Source of the DNA: Mikania micrantha
Taxonomy: Eukaryota; Streptophyta; Magnoliopsida; Asterales; Asteraceae
Assembly: GCA_009363875.1 (NCBI GenBank)
Contig: CM018683.1
Coordinates: forward strand, 48,907,711-48,971,710
Direction: 5' to 3'
Length of the DNA stretch: 64,000 nucleotides
Positions 43,833 to 54,800 of the stretch are shown here, piece after piece. The position numbers were made by a program, and so were the translations under genes. How positions within the stretch are numbered: the first letter of the stretch is position 1; each line of letters begins with the position of its first letter. The notes under the pieces were generated by a model. It saw only the letters and a program-made list of their open reading frames with translations, was not told the DNA's origin and did no database searches.

Positions 43833-44048
43833 CTAATCAGACGGAGTTTTAACCGTAGAACAACGATCAGAACATGTAAACACGATCCTTGGTGCGATCC
43901 GTAGACTTTGGCAACTTCAAAATAGTGTTTTGATGGTAAAAATCTTGTCTTGTGTGTGTTTTGTGTGTATATGTTCGAGAGAAAACGAAAATGAATAATC
44001 TGCATGAAATCTGATGAAAAAGATCAAGTCTTTTCACCGCCTCACCCG

Positions 44049-44180
44049 TCGCGTACCGCGAAGAGGATCCAAGAAGGGCTTCGCGTACCGCGAAGAAATC
44101 CGGAGAAGTTTCATATATTTTGATCCTTCGCGTACCGTCGAGAACCCTTAACCTAGCTTTAGCGTACCGCGACGACCCTC
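44049..44180. repeat. Four GCGTACCGC hairpin dyads in LTR F
   Basis: TCGCGTACCGCGA (44,049-44,061), CTTCGCGTACCGCGAAG (44,079-44,095), then CTTCGCGTACCGTCGAG and TAGCGTACCGCGACG. In sense the core is GCGGTACGC as in LTRs A and E, but the arms are TTCGCG/CGCGAA. Located 205-335 bp into the LTR. Confidence 0.85.
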
Positions 44181-44384
44181 GGAGTTCAATACTTAGAAAT
44201 TTTCTTCGTTTTTCGATTCCAGACAATCCAGAACTCCTTTTTGTACACGGTTTTCGCCCACGTTCATCATTTCTCGCATACTATCAACCTATAATAATTT
44301 CAATTGTCAAATCAACGTGAATTTCAAGCACGACCAAATGTGCTCATGTCATCGATGACGTAATTATCAACTGCAATTGTCACA

Positions 44385-45907
44385 GCACGAAACGTCGATT
44401 CTAGGTCGTCGGTTGATCACAGGGAGCGTTCGTTTCGAATGGATAACCTCCGAATATAATTCCGCATTATTCGGGAGCTCGCTGAGCAGAGTACGGGTGG
44501 AACTGATTCGTTCTTCAGGTCTTATAAATTCAAATAAATTTCTTTGATTAAATGTATTTAATACATATAGCATGATTTAAAAATTATATTTACAACTTTT
44601 AAAAATGTTTTCGTATTACAGTTATTTAGTTCATACTCTTTAAGTTTATAAAACACATTTTCAAAAAATTATTAAAGAATTGATTATTTAAAATAAATTT
44701 TCAAGTTTAATAAAATAATTATCTTTTTATTTATTATTTAAACATAAAAATTATATTTTATAAGTAATCATTTCAATAAAAAATTATTTTGAAATCCATA
44801 TCTTAAAAATGATATCTTTAATACTTTTGAATAAAGATTATTATTAGTTTGTTTAAAAGGTAATTTAAATCATTATCCTTAAAACAAATTAAATTTATAA
44901 AAAAGATTATTTTGAAAGCAAATGATTACTTATATAAATCATGTTAATTCTTTTCATTAATGAAGTTTTAAAGTGATTTTATTTAAAGTAAACTTTCTAA
45001 CTATTCCAAGGTATTACAAAACTATCATAAATATTAAATACAAATGTTTTAATATACATTTAAATATTAAATTGATGGGAAATTTAGCCAAGTAGCATTT
45101 TAATATATAAAATAATAAATAAAATGTATATATCATATTCCATTTTATTTATTATTATTAATCTAGTTTATTCATACGAATAATATTGATAAATAAAAAG
45201 AATATGTTTGATATTCTATTTTATTAAATAAATATTATAAGATTTGTTATTCTAAGTATCAATTCAAACATATATTCATTCAAAATAGGACATCTATTAG
45301 GATTCCATAGTTTTAAGATCCTTGAACTTAAACTATAGGATTGCTAAGACTTGATTATCAAACTATAAGTGAGTAGATAGCCTTGCTTCCTCATTCCGTA
45401 ATCAAGGAATCGGACTAGCTAGCATTCAAACATGAGAGTTTCTTCACACTCCCTTTTACACTCTTTGTTTTTGGGATTTTACACATGTCTTATTCAAACT
45501 TTATTCATTCTAGTATTATTCAATCTATGATGCAAGCCTATACCTAGTTAGCTTTTTGTGTTACATGCTAAGCTTATAAAATGTTGATTTTATGTGTATT
45601 GCCAGTCAAACAAGCTAGTACTTAGTAGCTTAAAATGTGTTACTATCTTTGGAATGGCTTTTGCCTTTGTGTGATAAAAGTGAAAAGTACACCTAACAAA
45701 CTTGTTGACTTACAAATGATAGTTCTTGCATTGTTATACTTGAACTATTATGTAAGGACACTTGTTTGGACATAAGCTATTATTATTCATGTATTCATTC
45801 TATTATTCAAAATTGTATGTATGCTATGCTTTTGATGCATATTCTAGTTAGAATATATTTTGCATCCTTTTATACAAAGTATTCAAACTTAGTGTGTGAA
45901 CTCACCA
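44385..45907 (+). mobile_element. Probable LTR fragment H, AT-rich
   Basis: A very AT-rich block (44,530-45,290) followed by sequence ending GTGTGAACTCACCA, the motif that precedes the last acceptor in sense in the other long LTRs. G1 inserted at that point (45,908), so H would continue beyond the window. No coding seen. Confidence 0.4.
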
Positions 45908-45950
45908 TGTGACAATCCGATATTTTCGAATTAACCTCGTTAACTCTCGT

Positions 45951-46028
45951 AGGCCCAATTGTATGATATGAGGCCCAAGGTAGGCCCAATGAGGCCCAAG
46001 GTAGGCCCAATTGTGTTTATGAGGCCCA
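45951..46028. repeat. Helically spaced GGCCCA (TGGGCC) array in G1 LTR
   Basis: Six AGGCCCA motifs start at 45,951, 45,971, 45,982, 45,992, 46,003 and 46,022. Spacings of 20, 11, 10, 11 and 19 bp are multiples of about one DNA turn. It begins 43 bp inside the U3. It corresponds to the 20-bp array of the solo LTR but in a different repeat form. Confidence 0.85.
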
Positions 46029-47429
46029 AAAGGATTAATCTAGTTCAACAATGTTCTAAGTAACCAATTAGTGACAATCCGGCATTTCCGATTAATTCCG
46101 TTAACTCTAGGATTAATCGAAATAATATGTTATTGATAAAAAAATAAATTATAAGGAGTAAAATTGAACAAAACGAGTTATAAGGTCCATAATTACAAGG
46201 ATTAGATTTATAAATTAGAAGTAATGGTTAATTTTGACTTACAAAGTCAAAATTCTAAGAGTTATCAACTTAAAATTCGAAATTCCTATTAAATCACTAT
46301 AATCAATCGAAATTAACATGCATAACTGTCATGTTAATGATGATTATCAATTATCATCAGTTATGGAACCATTAACTCATCGAATTAAACCAAAAATCAA
46401 CCCAAAAGTCGTAACCGTCGAAGTGGATGACAAAGCCGTATGAAATTGGGTATAATTGATCACAATTGATCAAAGTTTACATGCACACATACTATTCAGC
46501 ACTTTCTGAACATAGTACCCACATCAATTTGATCGGAATAGCATCGGAGACCAACGGAGTCATACGTGTGCGGCCGAATACCCATCTAAAAGTCGAGATA
46601 CCTCAATTGGGTTTCAAAACAAGTAAATGTTTACTCCCATACACTCTAAAACGACCGATTAAGACAATCCCCATGTTAATTCGGAGTTCTAATATCAAAT
46701 TGTAAGATCTCGACCATTAGGGCTTTTAAACAAAAACGTTTTGGGGGTTGCTGATCAAACAAGATCTAGAATCAAATTAATGTATACAGACAGATTCGAA
46801 ATTGTTTATTGATCGAATAACTAAGGTCAATTTCAATTAATTATATCGAATTGCACTATCTTGAGTTCTAGGGCTTGTATCAAAAACGAGATTGGGGATT
46901 TCTAAGCAAAAGAGTTTAAAAATCTAATTAATTTATACTGAGAGTTTCGAAAACGTCCCTATAATGAAATCCCTAAGTTAATTTTATCCAATTATAACGA
47001 ATTGATGGATTTCTTATTCTAGGGTTTATCATACTAGTTGTTTTGGGGATTTCGATATAAGTTGGTTTAGTTTTTGAATTAAATGCTTCAGATAGACTAG
47101 AAATATCATGCATAACGAAAACCCTATGAATCTAGAACAGATCGATCATCAATTCAACTGATTTGAATTTGGATTAAACGAAATTGAGTTCGAACGTGAT
47201 TAGGGATGATTGAACGTTAAAACTAAACTAAAAATTCAAATTGAAACCACCCTTGAACTCGTTTGGATTTCTAGAAACAAAGCCCTATGGTTTAGTTTTG
47301 GACTTCAGTCGAATTGGGGTTCGATTTGGAACTCATATGATTTGATTATGATTAACAAAAGTGAAAGTGGGCCAATTGGGCTTATAAGATTTAAAAACCA
47401 AGTCTGTTAACAAATGTGAGTTAGAGGAG

Positions 47430-47488
47430 ATGGTAAGGAAGGGGTAGCATGGGAAGGGAGGTCGCGGGTTCGAACCCGGCCCCCACCC
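47430..47488 (+). repeat. tRNA-like (Pol III B-box) segment in G1 LTR
   Basis: GAGGTCGCGGGTTCGAACCC followed by GGCCCCCACC. The 14-bp palindrome CGGGTTCGAACCCG (47,465-47,478) is a perfect T-arm with B-box GGTTCGAACCC. The upstream half lacks a clear A-box or cloverleaf. Homologous to 11,822-11,890. Confidence 0.5.
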
Positions 47489-48102
47489 ATTTTTGATTTT
47501 TGAGCTATTTTAATTAATTAGGTCATATCTCATTCGTTTGAATTCCGATTTAAACCGTTCGAGTTGCGTGGGAACCGTAACGGAATCCCAAACACATTTG
47601 AATAATAAAATTCACATTTTTGACTGAAACCGTAATCGCGTATAATTACGATTATTTAAATAAAATCATACATGGTTTTATTTAAATGATTTCAAGGGCA
47701 CGCGTATATAAGTATGCATATTTCTAACACTCTAGTATACGTGTGTTGACACGTATGTGATTTCAAGCACAAAACGATATTCCGAATAACACTAGGTTAT
47801 TGTTACAACACAGGTTCTTTGTAGGAGGACTGTTTACACGAGTTTAAGTACGTTTGATCATTCTGCAAATAATCAAAGGTGCGTACACGGCCCTTTCTTA
47901 TTTTAAATTGTTTTGGGGGAGAAAACATGTGCAACAACCATTTTAGATACATATCACTTGCATGAGTTAGCTGTTTACATTTTGTGACAACATAGCATTT
48001 AAAAGTCCTTACACACTTCGAACCGTTTAGTTTGTGTTGGAAAATAAGGACTGACGAAGCAAAACCACCTTTCAAATAATCTTTGTAATAAATGTTGCAG
48101 GA

Positions 48103-48480
48103 CACTAGCTTCCGAAGACAAGTCTTCAGAAGAACCTTCGGAAGACATGAATAAAAGACAACTGCTTCGGAAGACAAATAAAAGAAAAATGCTTCCGAAG
48201 ACAATACTTCAGAAGTTGCTTCGGAAGACTCTATCTGAAGACAAGTCTTCAGAAGAACCTTCGGAAGAGACAAATAAAAGCCAATTGCTTCCGAAGACGA
48301 ATAAAAGACAAATGCTTCCGAAGACAATACTTCAGAAGTTGCTTCGGAAGACTCTATCTGAAGACAAACCTCAGAAGACACTATCGGAAGAGAACACTTG
48401 CTTCCGAAGAATAAAAGTCATTTACTTCGGAAGACTTCCAAAGACATCTGCCTCGGAAGAAAAACAATATTTCAGAAGAC
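48103..48480. repeat. CTTCCGAAG / CTTCNGAAG array with 123-bp repeat
   Basis: About twenty odd-centred palindromes (CTTCCGAAG, CTTCGGAAG, CTTCAGAAG) in the U3. The block 48,114-48,236 is repeated at 48,237-48,359, then partly again. The same array is at 57,248-57,625 in the 3' LTR. Frames through it (48,147-48,506 + and 47,803-48,381 -) are by-products because 123 is divisible by three. Confidence 0.93.
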
Positions 48481-48728
48481 ATATGTTTCTTCTAATGAAA
48501 GAATAAATGTAACCTGCTTTTGGATAACTGTCTACATTAGATAGTTTTCTATAAAGAGCTTCCGAAAGAATAATGTATTAGCATCAGTACAAAAGTCTGA
48601 ACTAAGATCCTTAAAGATCATATGTTGACTTTATGCTTGTACTATTCTGATGCTACAGTGTCTGTAATAGTGTCATCAGTCTTATCTGTTTGTCTTCTTC
48701 TTGTATTTGTCCTGAAACATTAAATGTC

Positions 48729-48745
48729 GGGGCTATTTATACCCC
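48729..48745 (+). promoter_or_regulatory. Core promoter of the copia LTR
   Basis: TATTTATA flanked by GGGG and CCCC arms, about 220 bp before the LTR end. Transcription would start near 48,765. Confidence 0.6.
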
Positions 48746-48955
48746 AACATCTACTGAATAATTTGAACAACACTTTTCTGAATCTTCTTTGTGTTGTCCT
48801 ACTGTTTTCTCTTCTTCTCTTCTAATTTATGAAAACAAAACTCAAAAATAACTAAATAGAAAAACTCAAGAGGGAGCAAAATACCTAAAGCTTTGACTAA
48901 GCTCTTGATCCTGGTCAAGTTTGTCTCTCTTACATAACTTCGGGTTTTCAACAAT

Positions 48956-48968
48956 TGGTATCAGAGCC
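48956..48968 (+). promoter_or_regulatory. Primer binding site of the copia element
   Basis: TGGTATCAGAGCC, complementary to initiator Met tRNA, 2 nt after the LTR end. Confidence 0.95.
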
Positions 48969-49165
48969 TTGTTCTTTAGTTTTGGTCTAACCATCAAAGC
49001 TAAACTTCAAAGCTCACCCTGATATCAGTATTTAGTTTTCTTTCTTCTTAATCTTTTCTAAATCTGCTGAATATTGATTTTTGAAACTCTAAGTGTTCAA
49101 AAATCAGTTAATCAAACTATCTTGAGTACTCATTATCTATTGATTCACTCAAAACTGTTTGATCT

Positions 49166-51850
49166 ATGGCAGAAAAATTCACCTTAGACCCTCATAACAC
49201 TGGTTCTGCCACGAAGCCACCAATTCTGGTTAGGCATCAATATAACATTTGGCAGAGACGGATGTTACATTTCCTGTCAAATAATCATACAGGATGTTGG
49301 AAGTCTGTTATGTTCGGACCTCACAAACCAATGGTCTTGGACACAGAGACTGGAGACAAGGTCCCTAAGGACCCCCGAAACTATACTGAAGAAAACTTTC
49401 AAAAACTAGTGCTTGATGCTAAGGCACATGCTCAGCTGGCTATGGCCCTTCCGAATGAAATCTATTCGGGTCTTCTTCACCATGAGTCTGCTAAAGACTT
49501 GTGGGATGCTTTAAAAGAGCAGTTCGGCGGTACTGATGATGTTGTGGCTAACACCAGAGAGATATTAGCTCAACAGTATGAGACCTTCTGCCAACTAAAT
49601 AATGAGTCACTGACTCAGCAATTTGAAAGATTCACTTCTCTTTTAAGTGAACTAAAATTAGCTGGTCAAGAGTATAATCCTGTCTCAGTTCTAAATCGAT
49701 TTTTAAGATCTCTCCCAGAAAAATGGGAAACTTACTCTATTGTCATGAGATCTTCACCAGATTTTGGCAAACTCTCACTTACCCAACTTCATGGTAAGTT
49801 GCTCACTTTTGAGCGAGAGATTGACCAGAAAAGAAAATTAATAAAATCTGGAAAATCAACTGAAGAGTACGTTCATGGTAACACTGCTCTTCTTAGTCAT
49901 AACTCTGTGATGAGTGATCAGGGTTATGATGAACACATTGATATAACTACTGGTATCACCTCTTCTTTCTCTTCTCGTGATGACCACTCTTCTCTATCTG
50001 ACCACTCTTGTTTTATCATGGATGATCTTCACCAGGTTCCAAGTGATGACTTGGAAGAGATGGACATTCTCCATCAACTGGCTCTCTTAAGTATAAGAAC
50101 AAACAAGTTCTATAAGAGGACAGGAAGGAAATTTCCTGGAATCCATGGTAAAACCAAGATTAGTCTAAATAAGGCAAATGTTCAATGCTATAGGTGTCAT
50201 GGCACTGGACATTTTGCAAGGGAATGCTCAAATGCTCCTAACTCTAATCCTTCCTCTTATGTGACCTATCCAAACACATCTTCATATACTTCTTCAACCC
50301 CTTCTTCATTCAAAAGGCCAAATAACCCTCAAGAAACAGCACATATTGCACAAAACTCTTCTTCTAATAATGTGCAATATGTACAAGCTGCAAATGGGAA
50401 CATGTATCAACTTACTCCTACCTCACTTCAAGTTGTTACAGCTTCTCCTCCACAAATAAACACTCCTGGACATACGGTTCAATCTTTTTCACCTGGTCAA
50501 CAGGCTCTCTTTTCTCAAGAGTACATAGACTGGAGCAGTCTACCCGAAGATGTTAGCCATGCTCTCATCACTTCTGAATCAACAGACCTTGCTCTAATGG
50601 CTGTTGGTGATGAATCCGGCTCATCTGATCAACCTGAAGCAGATATTTCTGATGCTCAGGTATCCTCTTCCACCTTAGAAAAATTATGTTCCAATGCTTG
50701 CATAGAGGCTTTTGCAAAAATAAAGAAAGCTAATGTGTTACTTCAAAAGCAAAATCAGGAACTGGAACAACTTCTTGATAATAAAAATTCTGAAATGGAA
50801 AAATTAATAAAAATAAAAGAAAATGAAATCTGTACTTTGAAGTCTGAGAAAATCAATTTACAAGCATCATTTGATCTACAAAAAGAAAAATATTATGCTT
50901 GTAAAGATGAGCTTTCTCAAACTCAAGTAAGCTGTGAAAAGTGGGTTGAATCTTGCAAAGGATTCAAGATGCTTTTACAAAAGCAAGTTCACAGCAAAGC
51001 CAGATTTGGAATTGGGTATAATCACACTGTTCAACCAGAGGATTATACTCCCATTGATAATAATAAGGAAGAAACTGTTCCTGAACCTATTTCACCAACC
51101 TTTCCTCATGATGAAATTCCTTCAATAAATGACACACCTCCATTGGTGTATCAACCAAACTATTTCTCTAAGTTTGTATATCCCACTAATACAAATCAGT
51201 CAGAAATAGAAAAGTCTAAGTTGAACTCAGTTCAATACAATAACTCTTCAGAACAAAGTGAGATTGCTCCTGATATGAGCCCTACTCCTTGTTCAGAAGA
51301 AACAATAAAGTCTGGATTCATTTCTAATATCAAGTCAAATCTTGATAAAGGAAAAGGACCCATGATGAACATTCAATTTCCACCTTCTCATCCTCACCCT
51401 CCTTATCCCACAATGAAAGTAAATAGACCTTTCATCCCAAACTATTCATCTCTCTCCCCTGCTTGCTTAAAATGTTTTAAGTACAATCATTCTACTGAAA
51501 ACTGTAGAACAAAAACACCATTAGAAAAAGCAATAATAAAAGCAAATAAGGTGAAGGCTGATCATACTTCTTCATCCAAAGGGAACCTCCCTAAGAAAGT
51601 GAAGAAAGTAAGACCAGCAAGTAACCAATCTCTCAGAACTCATTATCATTCTTCTTCTGCTTCACCTTCTTCCTTAAGTCCTAACTCCAGATCTTCCATT
51701 TTGGGGACACCACCTCCTCACTTGCATAATGGTGCTACTCCTTCTCACGTGGATTCTCGAATCAATCTTCTCCAACAAAATCAGCAACAATTACTGATAA
51801 TGATGCAGAAATTGATGAATAACAAACAAGAAAACAAAACAAATAAATAA
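49166..51850 (+). CDS. gag: Copia gag polyprotein (894 aa)
   Basis: Structural protein that assembles the cytoplasmic particle and packages element RNA. Residues about 15-215 form the copia gag core (UBN2-type fold: YNIWQRRMLHFL, LWDALKEQFGG, YSIVMRSS). A CCHC knuckle CYRCHGTGHFARECS begins near residue 341, and a coiled-coil-like Lys/Glu/Gln-rich stretch spans about 505-600. A second CX2CX4HX4C site (CLKCFKYNHSTENC) begins near residue 767, followed by a basic Ser/Pro tail. At 894 residues it is two to three times longer than ordinary copia gag, as in Sireviruses. The start is the first ATG after the leader. It is in the same frame as pol but separated by two TAA codons (51,848 and 51,869). 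Confidence 0.93.
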   Translation: MAEKFTLDPHNTGSATKPPILVRHQYNIWQRRMLHFLSNNHTGCWKSVMFGPHKPMVLDTETGDKVPKDPRNYTEENFQKLVLDAKAHAQLAMALPNEIYSGLLHHESAKDLWDALKEQFGGTDDVVANTREILAQQYETFCQLNNESLTQQFERFTSLLSELKLAGQEYNPVSVLNRFLRSLPEKWETYSIVMRSSPDFGKLSLTQLHGKLLTFEREIDQKRKLIKSGKSTEEYVHGNTALLSHNSVMSDQGYDEHIDITTGITSSFSSRDDHSSLSDHSCFIMDDLHQVPSDDLEEMDILHQLALLSIRTNKFYKRTGRKFPGIHGKTKISLNKANVQCYRCHGTGHFARECSNAPNSNPSSYVTYPNTSSYTSSTPSSFKRPNNPQETAHIAQNSSSNNVQYVQAANGNMYQLTPTSLQVVTASPPQINTPGHTVQSFSPGQQALFSQEYIDWSSLPEDVSHALITSESTDLALMAVGDESGSSDQPEADISDAQVSSSTLEKLCSNACIEAFAKIKKANVLLQKQNQELEQLLDNKNSEMEKLIKIKENEICTLKSEKINLQASFDLQKEKYYACKDELSQTQVSCEKWVESCKGFKMLLQKQVHSKARFGIGYNHTVQPEDYTPIDNNKEETVPEPISPTFPHDEIPSINDTPPLVYQPNYFSKFVYPTNTNQSEIEKSKLNSVQYNNSSEQSEIAPDMSPTPCSEETIKSGFISNIKSNLDKGKGPMMNIQFPPSHPHPPYPTMKVNRPFIPNYSSLSPACLKCFKYNHSTENCRTKTPLEKAIIKANKVKADHTSSSKGNLPKKVKKVRPASNQSLRTHYHSSSASPSSLSPNSRSSILGTPPPHLHNGATPSHVDSRINLLQQNQQQLLIMMQKLMNNKQENKTNK

Positions 51851-51892
51851 AATAAAACATCCTATATCTAATCTTTTGTCCAAAATTCTCAT

Positions 51893-54800
51893 ATGCAGAA
51901 ATCCTTCTCAAACCAAAATCATCTCTGGTATGTGGATAGTGGAGGATCTAGGCACATGACTGGATGCAGATCTATTCTAAATGATTTCATTCCAAATAAT
52001 GGAGGATCTGTTTCCTTTGGAAATAATGCAAAAGGTTGGATAGTAGGATATGGTTCTGTCTCAAAAGGAAATTTGAAATTTAAAGATGTTAGCTTAGTAG
52101 AAAACCTTAAGTTTAATCTCTTAAGTGTTTCTCAACTAGCTGATAAAGATTTTAGTTCATTTTTCACTAAAGACAACTGTAAAATTCTCTCTCCAGAAAT
52201 AAACTCAAAAATAAAGGTCTTAATTGATCAACATACCTTGCTAACGGCTAAAAGAAGTGGAAACGTCTATATTGTAGACATGACTACTGATTCTCAAACA
52301 TCTTCTCCTACATGTCTAATAGCCAAGGCATCATCTTCTGAAACCACTCTATGGCACAGAAGATTCAGTCACCTTAATCATCAAACTCTTCATAAGCTTT
52401 CCACTCTTTCCTTAGTAAGAGGATTACCTTCTAAAGAATTTCACTTTGAAGGTCAGTGTGAATCTTGCTTAAAGGGAAAGCAACATAAAACCTCTCACAA
52501 GTCTATTGAGGAATCCAAAACAACTAACTGTCTTAATCTACTTCATATGGATTTATTTGGTCCAGTGAAGGTAGCTAGTTTAGCTAAGAAAAGATATTGT
52601 CTAGTTGTTGTAAATGATTACTCAAGATTTTGCTGGACTTTCTTTCTTTTCAGCAAGGATGAGACTTCTGATAAAATAATTGCTCTTGTCACTCTTCTTG
52701 AAAAACAATTCAGTCTTCCTGTCAAAATGATAAGAAGTGATAATGGTACAGAATTCAAAAATCACGTTCTAGATAAATTCTGTATCTCTAAAGGAATCCT
52801 CAGACAATTTAGTGCTCCTAGAACTCCTGCTCAAAATGGAGTTGTAGAAAGAAAGAACAGGACACTAATTGAATCGGCAAGAACCATGCTTGCTGACTCA
52901 GGATTACCTTTATCATTTTGGGCTGAGGCAGTAAACACGGCTTGTTATGTTTTCAACAGAGTTCACATTGTGAAACGACATAACAAAACTGCCTATGAAA
53001 TTTTGTACAAAATAAAACCTCTCATCTCTTTCTTCAAAGTCTTCGGATGTCCGTGTTTCATCTTAAACACAAGAGATTCCTTATCCAAATTTGCTGCTAA
53101 AGTTGATTCTGGATACTTTGTTGGATATTCTCAAACTTCTAAAGCATATCGAGCTTTCAATCTCAGAACAAAAATAATTGAGGAATCTATTGATGTAAAA
53201 TTCAATGAATTAGCATCTACCTCAAACTTCCCTTCTACTCCTGATGATCTCTTTGATCTTGAAAGCTTTACATTCATTCCTTCTATTCCCTCTTCCTCTT
53301 CATCATCCGAGTCATGTCAAACCTCTGAAGATCTATCTTCCCTTGAGGAAGATTTTCACTCAAAGCTGTCTACTTCTTTTCCATCTCATCAAATAAATTC
53401 TCAAGAAGCAAATTCACAAAACCAATATAACATACCACCCTCTCCTCCATCTCCTGTTTTGAACAATGCATCCATTGATGTTCCTGACCAAAGCATAAAC
53501 TCTTTGAGCCCCACTGGAGAATCACCCTCATCTTCTGCTGCTTCTTCAAATAACTGTTTGGACATCATTCCTTTCAATAAAAATCATCCTCTAGAACAAA
53601 TCTTAGGAGATCTCAGTAAAGGAGTTCAAACAAGAAGTCAGATTTCAAATTTCTGTCTTCATGCAGCCTTTCTATCCCAAACTGAGCCATCTAAATATCA
53701 AGAGGCTCTGAAAGACAATAATTGGGTAGAAGCCATGCAAGATGAGTTATTGCAATTCAAAAGGCAGAATGTTTGGACTTTATGTCCCCTGCCCGATGGA
53801 AAGTTTCCCATCCGAACTAGATGGGTTTTCAGAAATAAAACAGATGACAGAGGCATTGTCATAAAGAATAAAGCCAGATTAGTTGTACAAGGGTACTGTC
53901 AAGAGGAAGGTATTGACTATGATGAGACCTTTGCTCCTGTGGCAAGATTGGAAGCCATTAGACTCTTCCTAGCATTTGCCATATCTCATAATATAAAGGT
54001 ATACCAAATGGACGTAAAGAGTGCATTCCTATATGGAACAATAAAAGAAGAAGTCTATGTTTGTCAACCGCCAGGATTTGATGATGTTCATCATCCTGAT
54101 TGGGTGTACAAACTAGACAAAGCACTTTATGGTCTAAAACAAGCTCCAAGAGCATGGTATGACACTCTCTCTAAATTTCTTCTTTCTAATAACTTTTCAA
54201 GGGGAACCATTGATAAAACCTTGTTCATGAAAAGAGTAGATAAGGAACTTTTGTTGGTACAAATTTATGTTGATGACATCATTTTTGGATCAACAAAACC
54301 TTCCTTATGTGATCAATTTTCTAAACTAATGTCTTCTAAGTTTGAAATGAGTGCCTTAAGTGAATTAAAAACATTTTTAGGACTACAAGTCAAACAAACC
54401 CCAAATGGGACTTTCATTCATCAATCTAAATATATAAAAGATCTTCTTAATAAATTTGATATGAATGACTGTAAAATAATTTCTACTCCAATGGCAACAA
54501 GTCCTGGCATATGTCCAGATGACAATGGTGAACCTGTGGATCAAACTCTCTACAGGTGCATGATTGGCTCTCTGATGTATCTTACTGCATCACGGCCAGA
54601 CATCATGTATGCAACATGTGTCTGTGCAAGATACCAATCTGCCCCCAAACAATCCCATCTTTCTTTTGTGAAAAGGATACTCAGATATCTAAAAGGCACA
54701 CCAGTGCTAGGTATTTGGTATCCTGCTAATCAAATTTGTAAGCTTGTTGGTTTTTCAGACAGTGATTATGCTGGATGCTCTCTATCCAGAAAGTCTACTT

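Larger units (their letters stand above)
42253..44384 (-). mobile_element. 5' LTR F of a truncated gypsy element (2132 bp)
   Basis: Sense start TGTGACAATTGCAGTTG (44,384) and end GGTGGGGGTGTGATA (42,253; terminal CA is mutated as in LTR A). A primer site follows but no gag or pol. It is related to LTR E over the U3 and leader. The flanks do not match, consistent with truncation rather than a solo LTR. Confidence 0.82.
48035..48953 (+). mobile_element. 5' LTR of the copia element (919 bp)
   Basis: TGTTG...CAACA termini. U3 carries the CTTCCGAAG array (48,103-48,480). TATTTATA at 48,734-48,741 lies in GGGGCTATTTATACCCC. A CT-rich stretch follows. Confidence 0.95.

Noticed and set aside
42253..44384. 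LTR F as a solo LTR
   Set aside because: An exact primer site adjoins it and the flanking pentamers do not match, so it is the 5' LTR of a truncated element.
47465..47478. A functional tRNA gene
   Set aside because: Only the T-arm is convincing. No acceptor stem pairing, no clear A-box and no anticodon arm.
48103..48480. Heat-shock elements in the copia U3
   Set aside because: Heat-shock elements need TTC and GAA separated by two bases (nTTCnnGAAn). Here the usual spacing is one base, so the match is only superficial.
47803..48506. Long frames (192 aa minus, 119 aa plus) over the copia LTR
   Set aside because: Low-complexity product of the 123-bp CTTC/GAAG repeat. Both copies of the LTR show the same frames, and neither has a domain.
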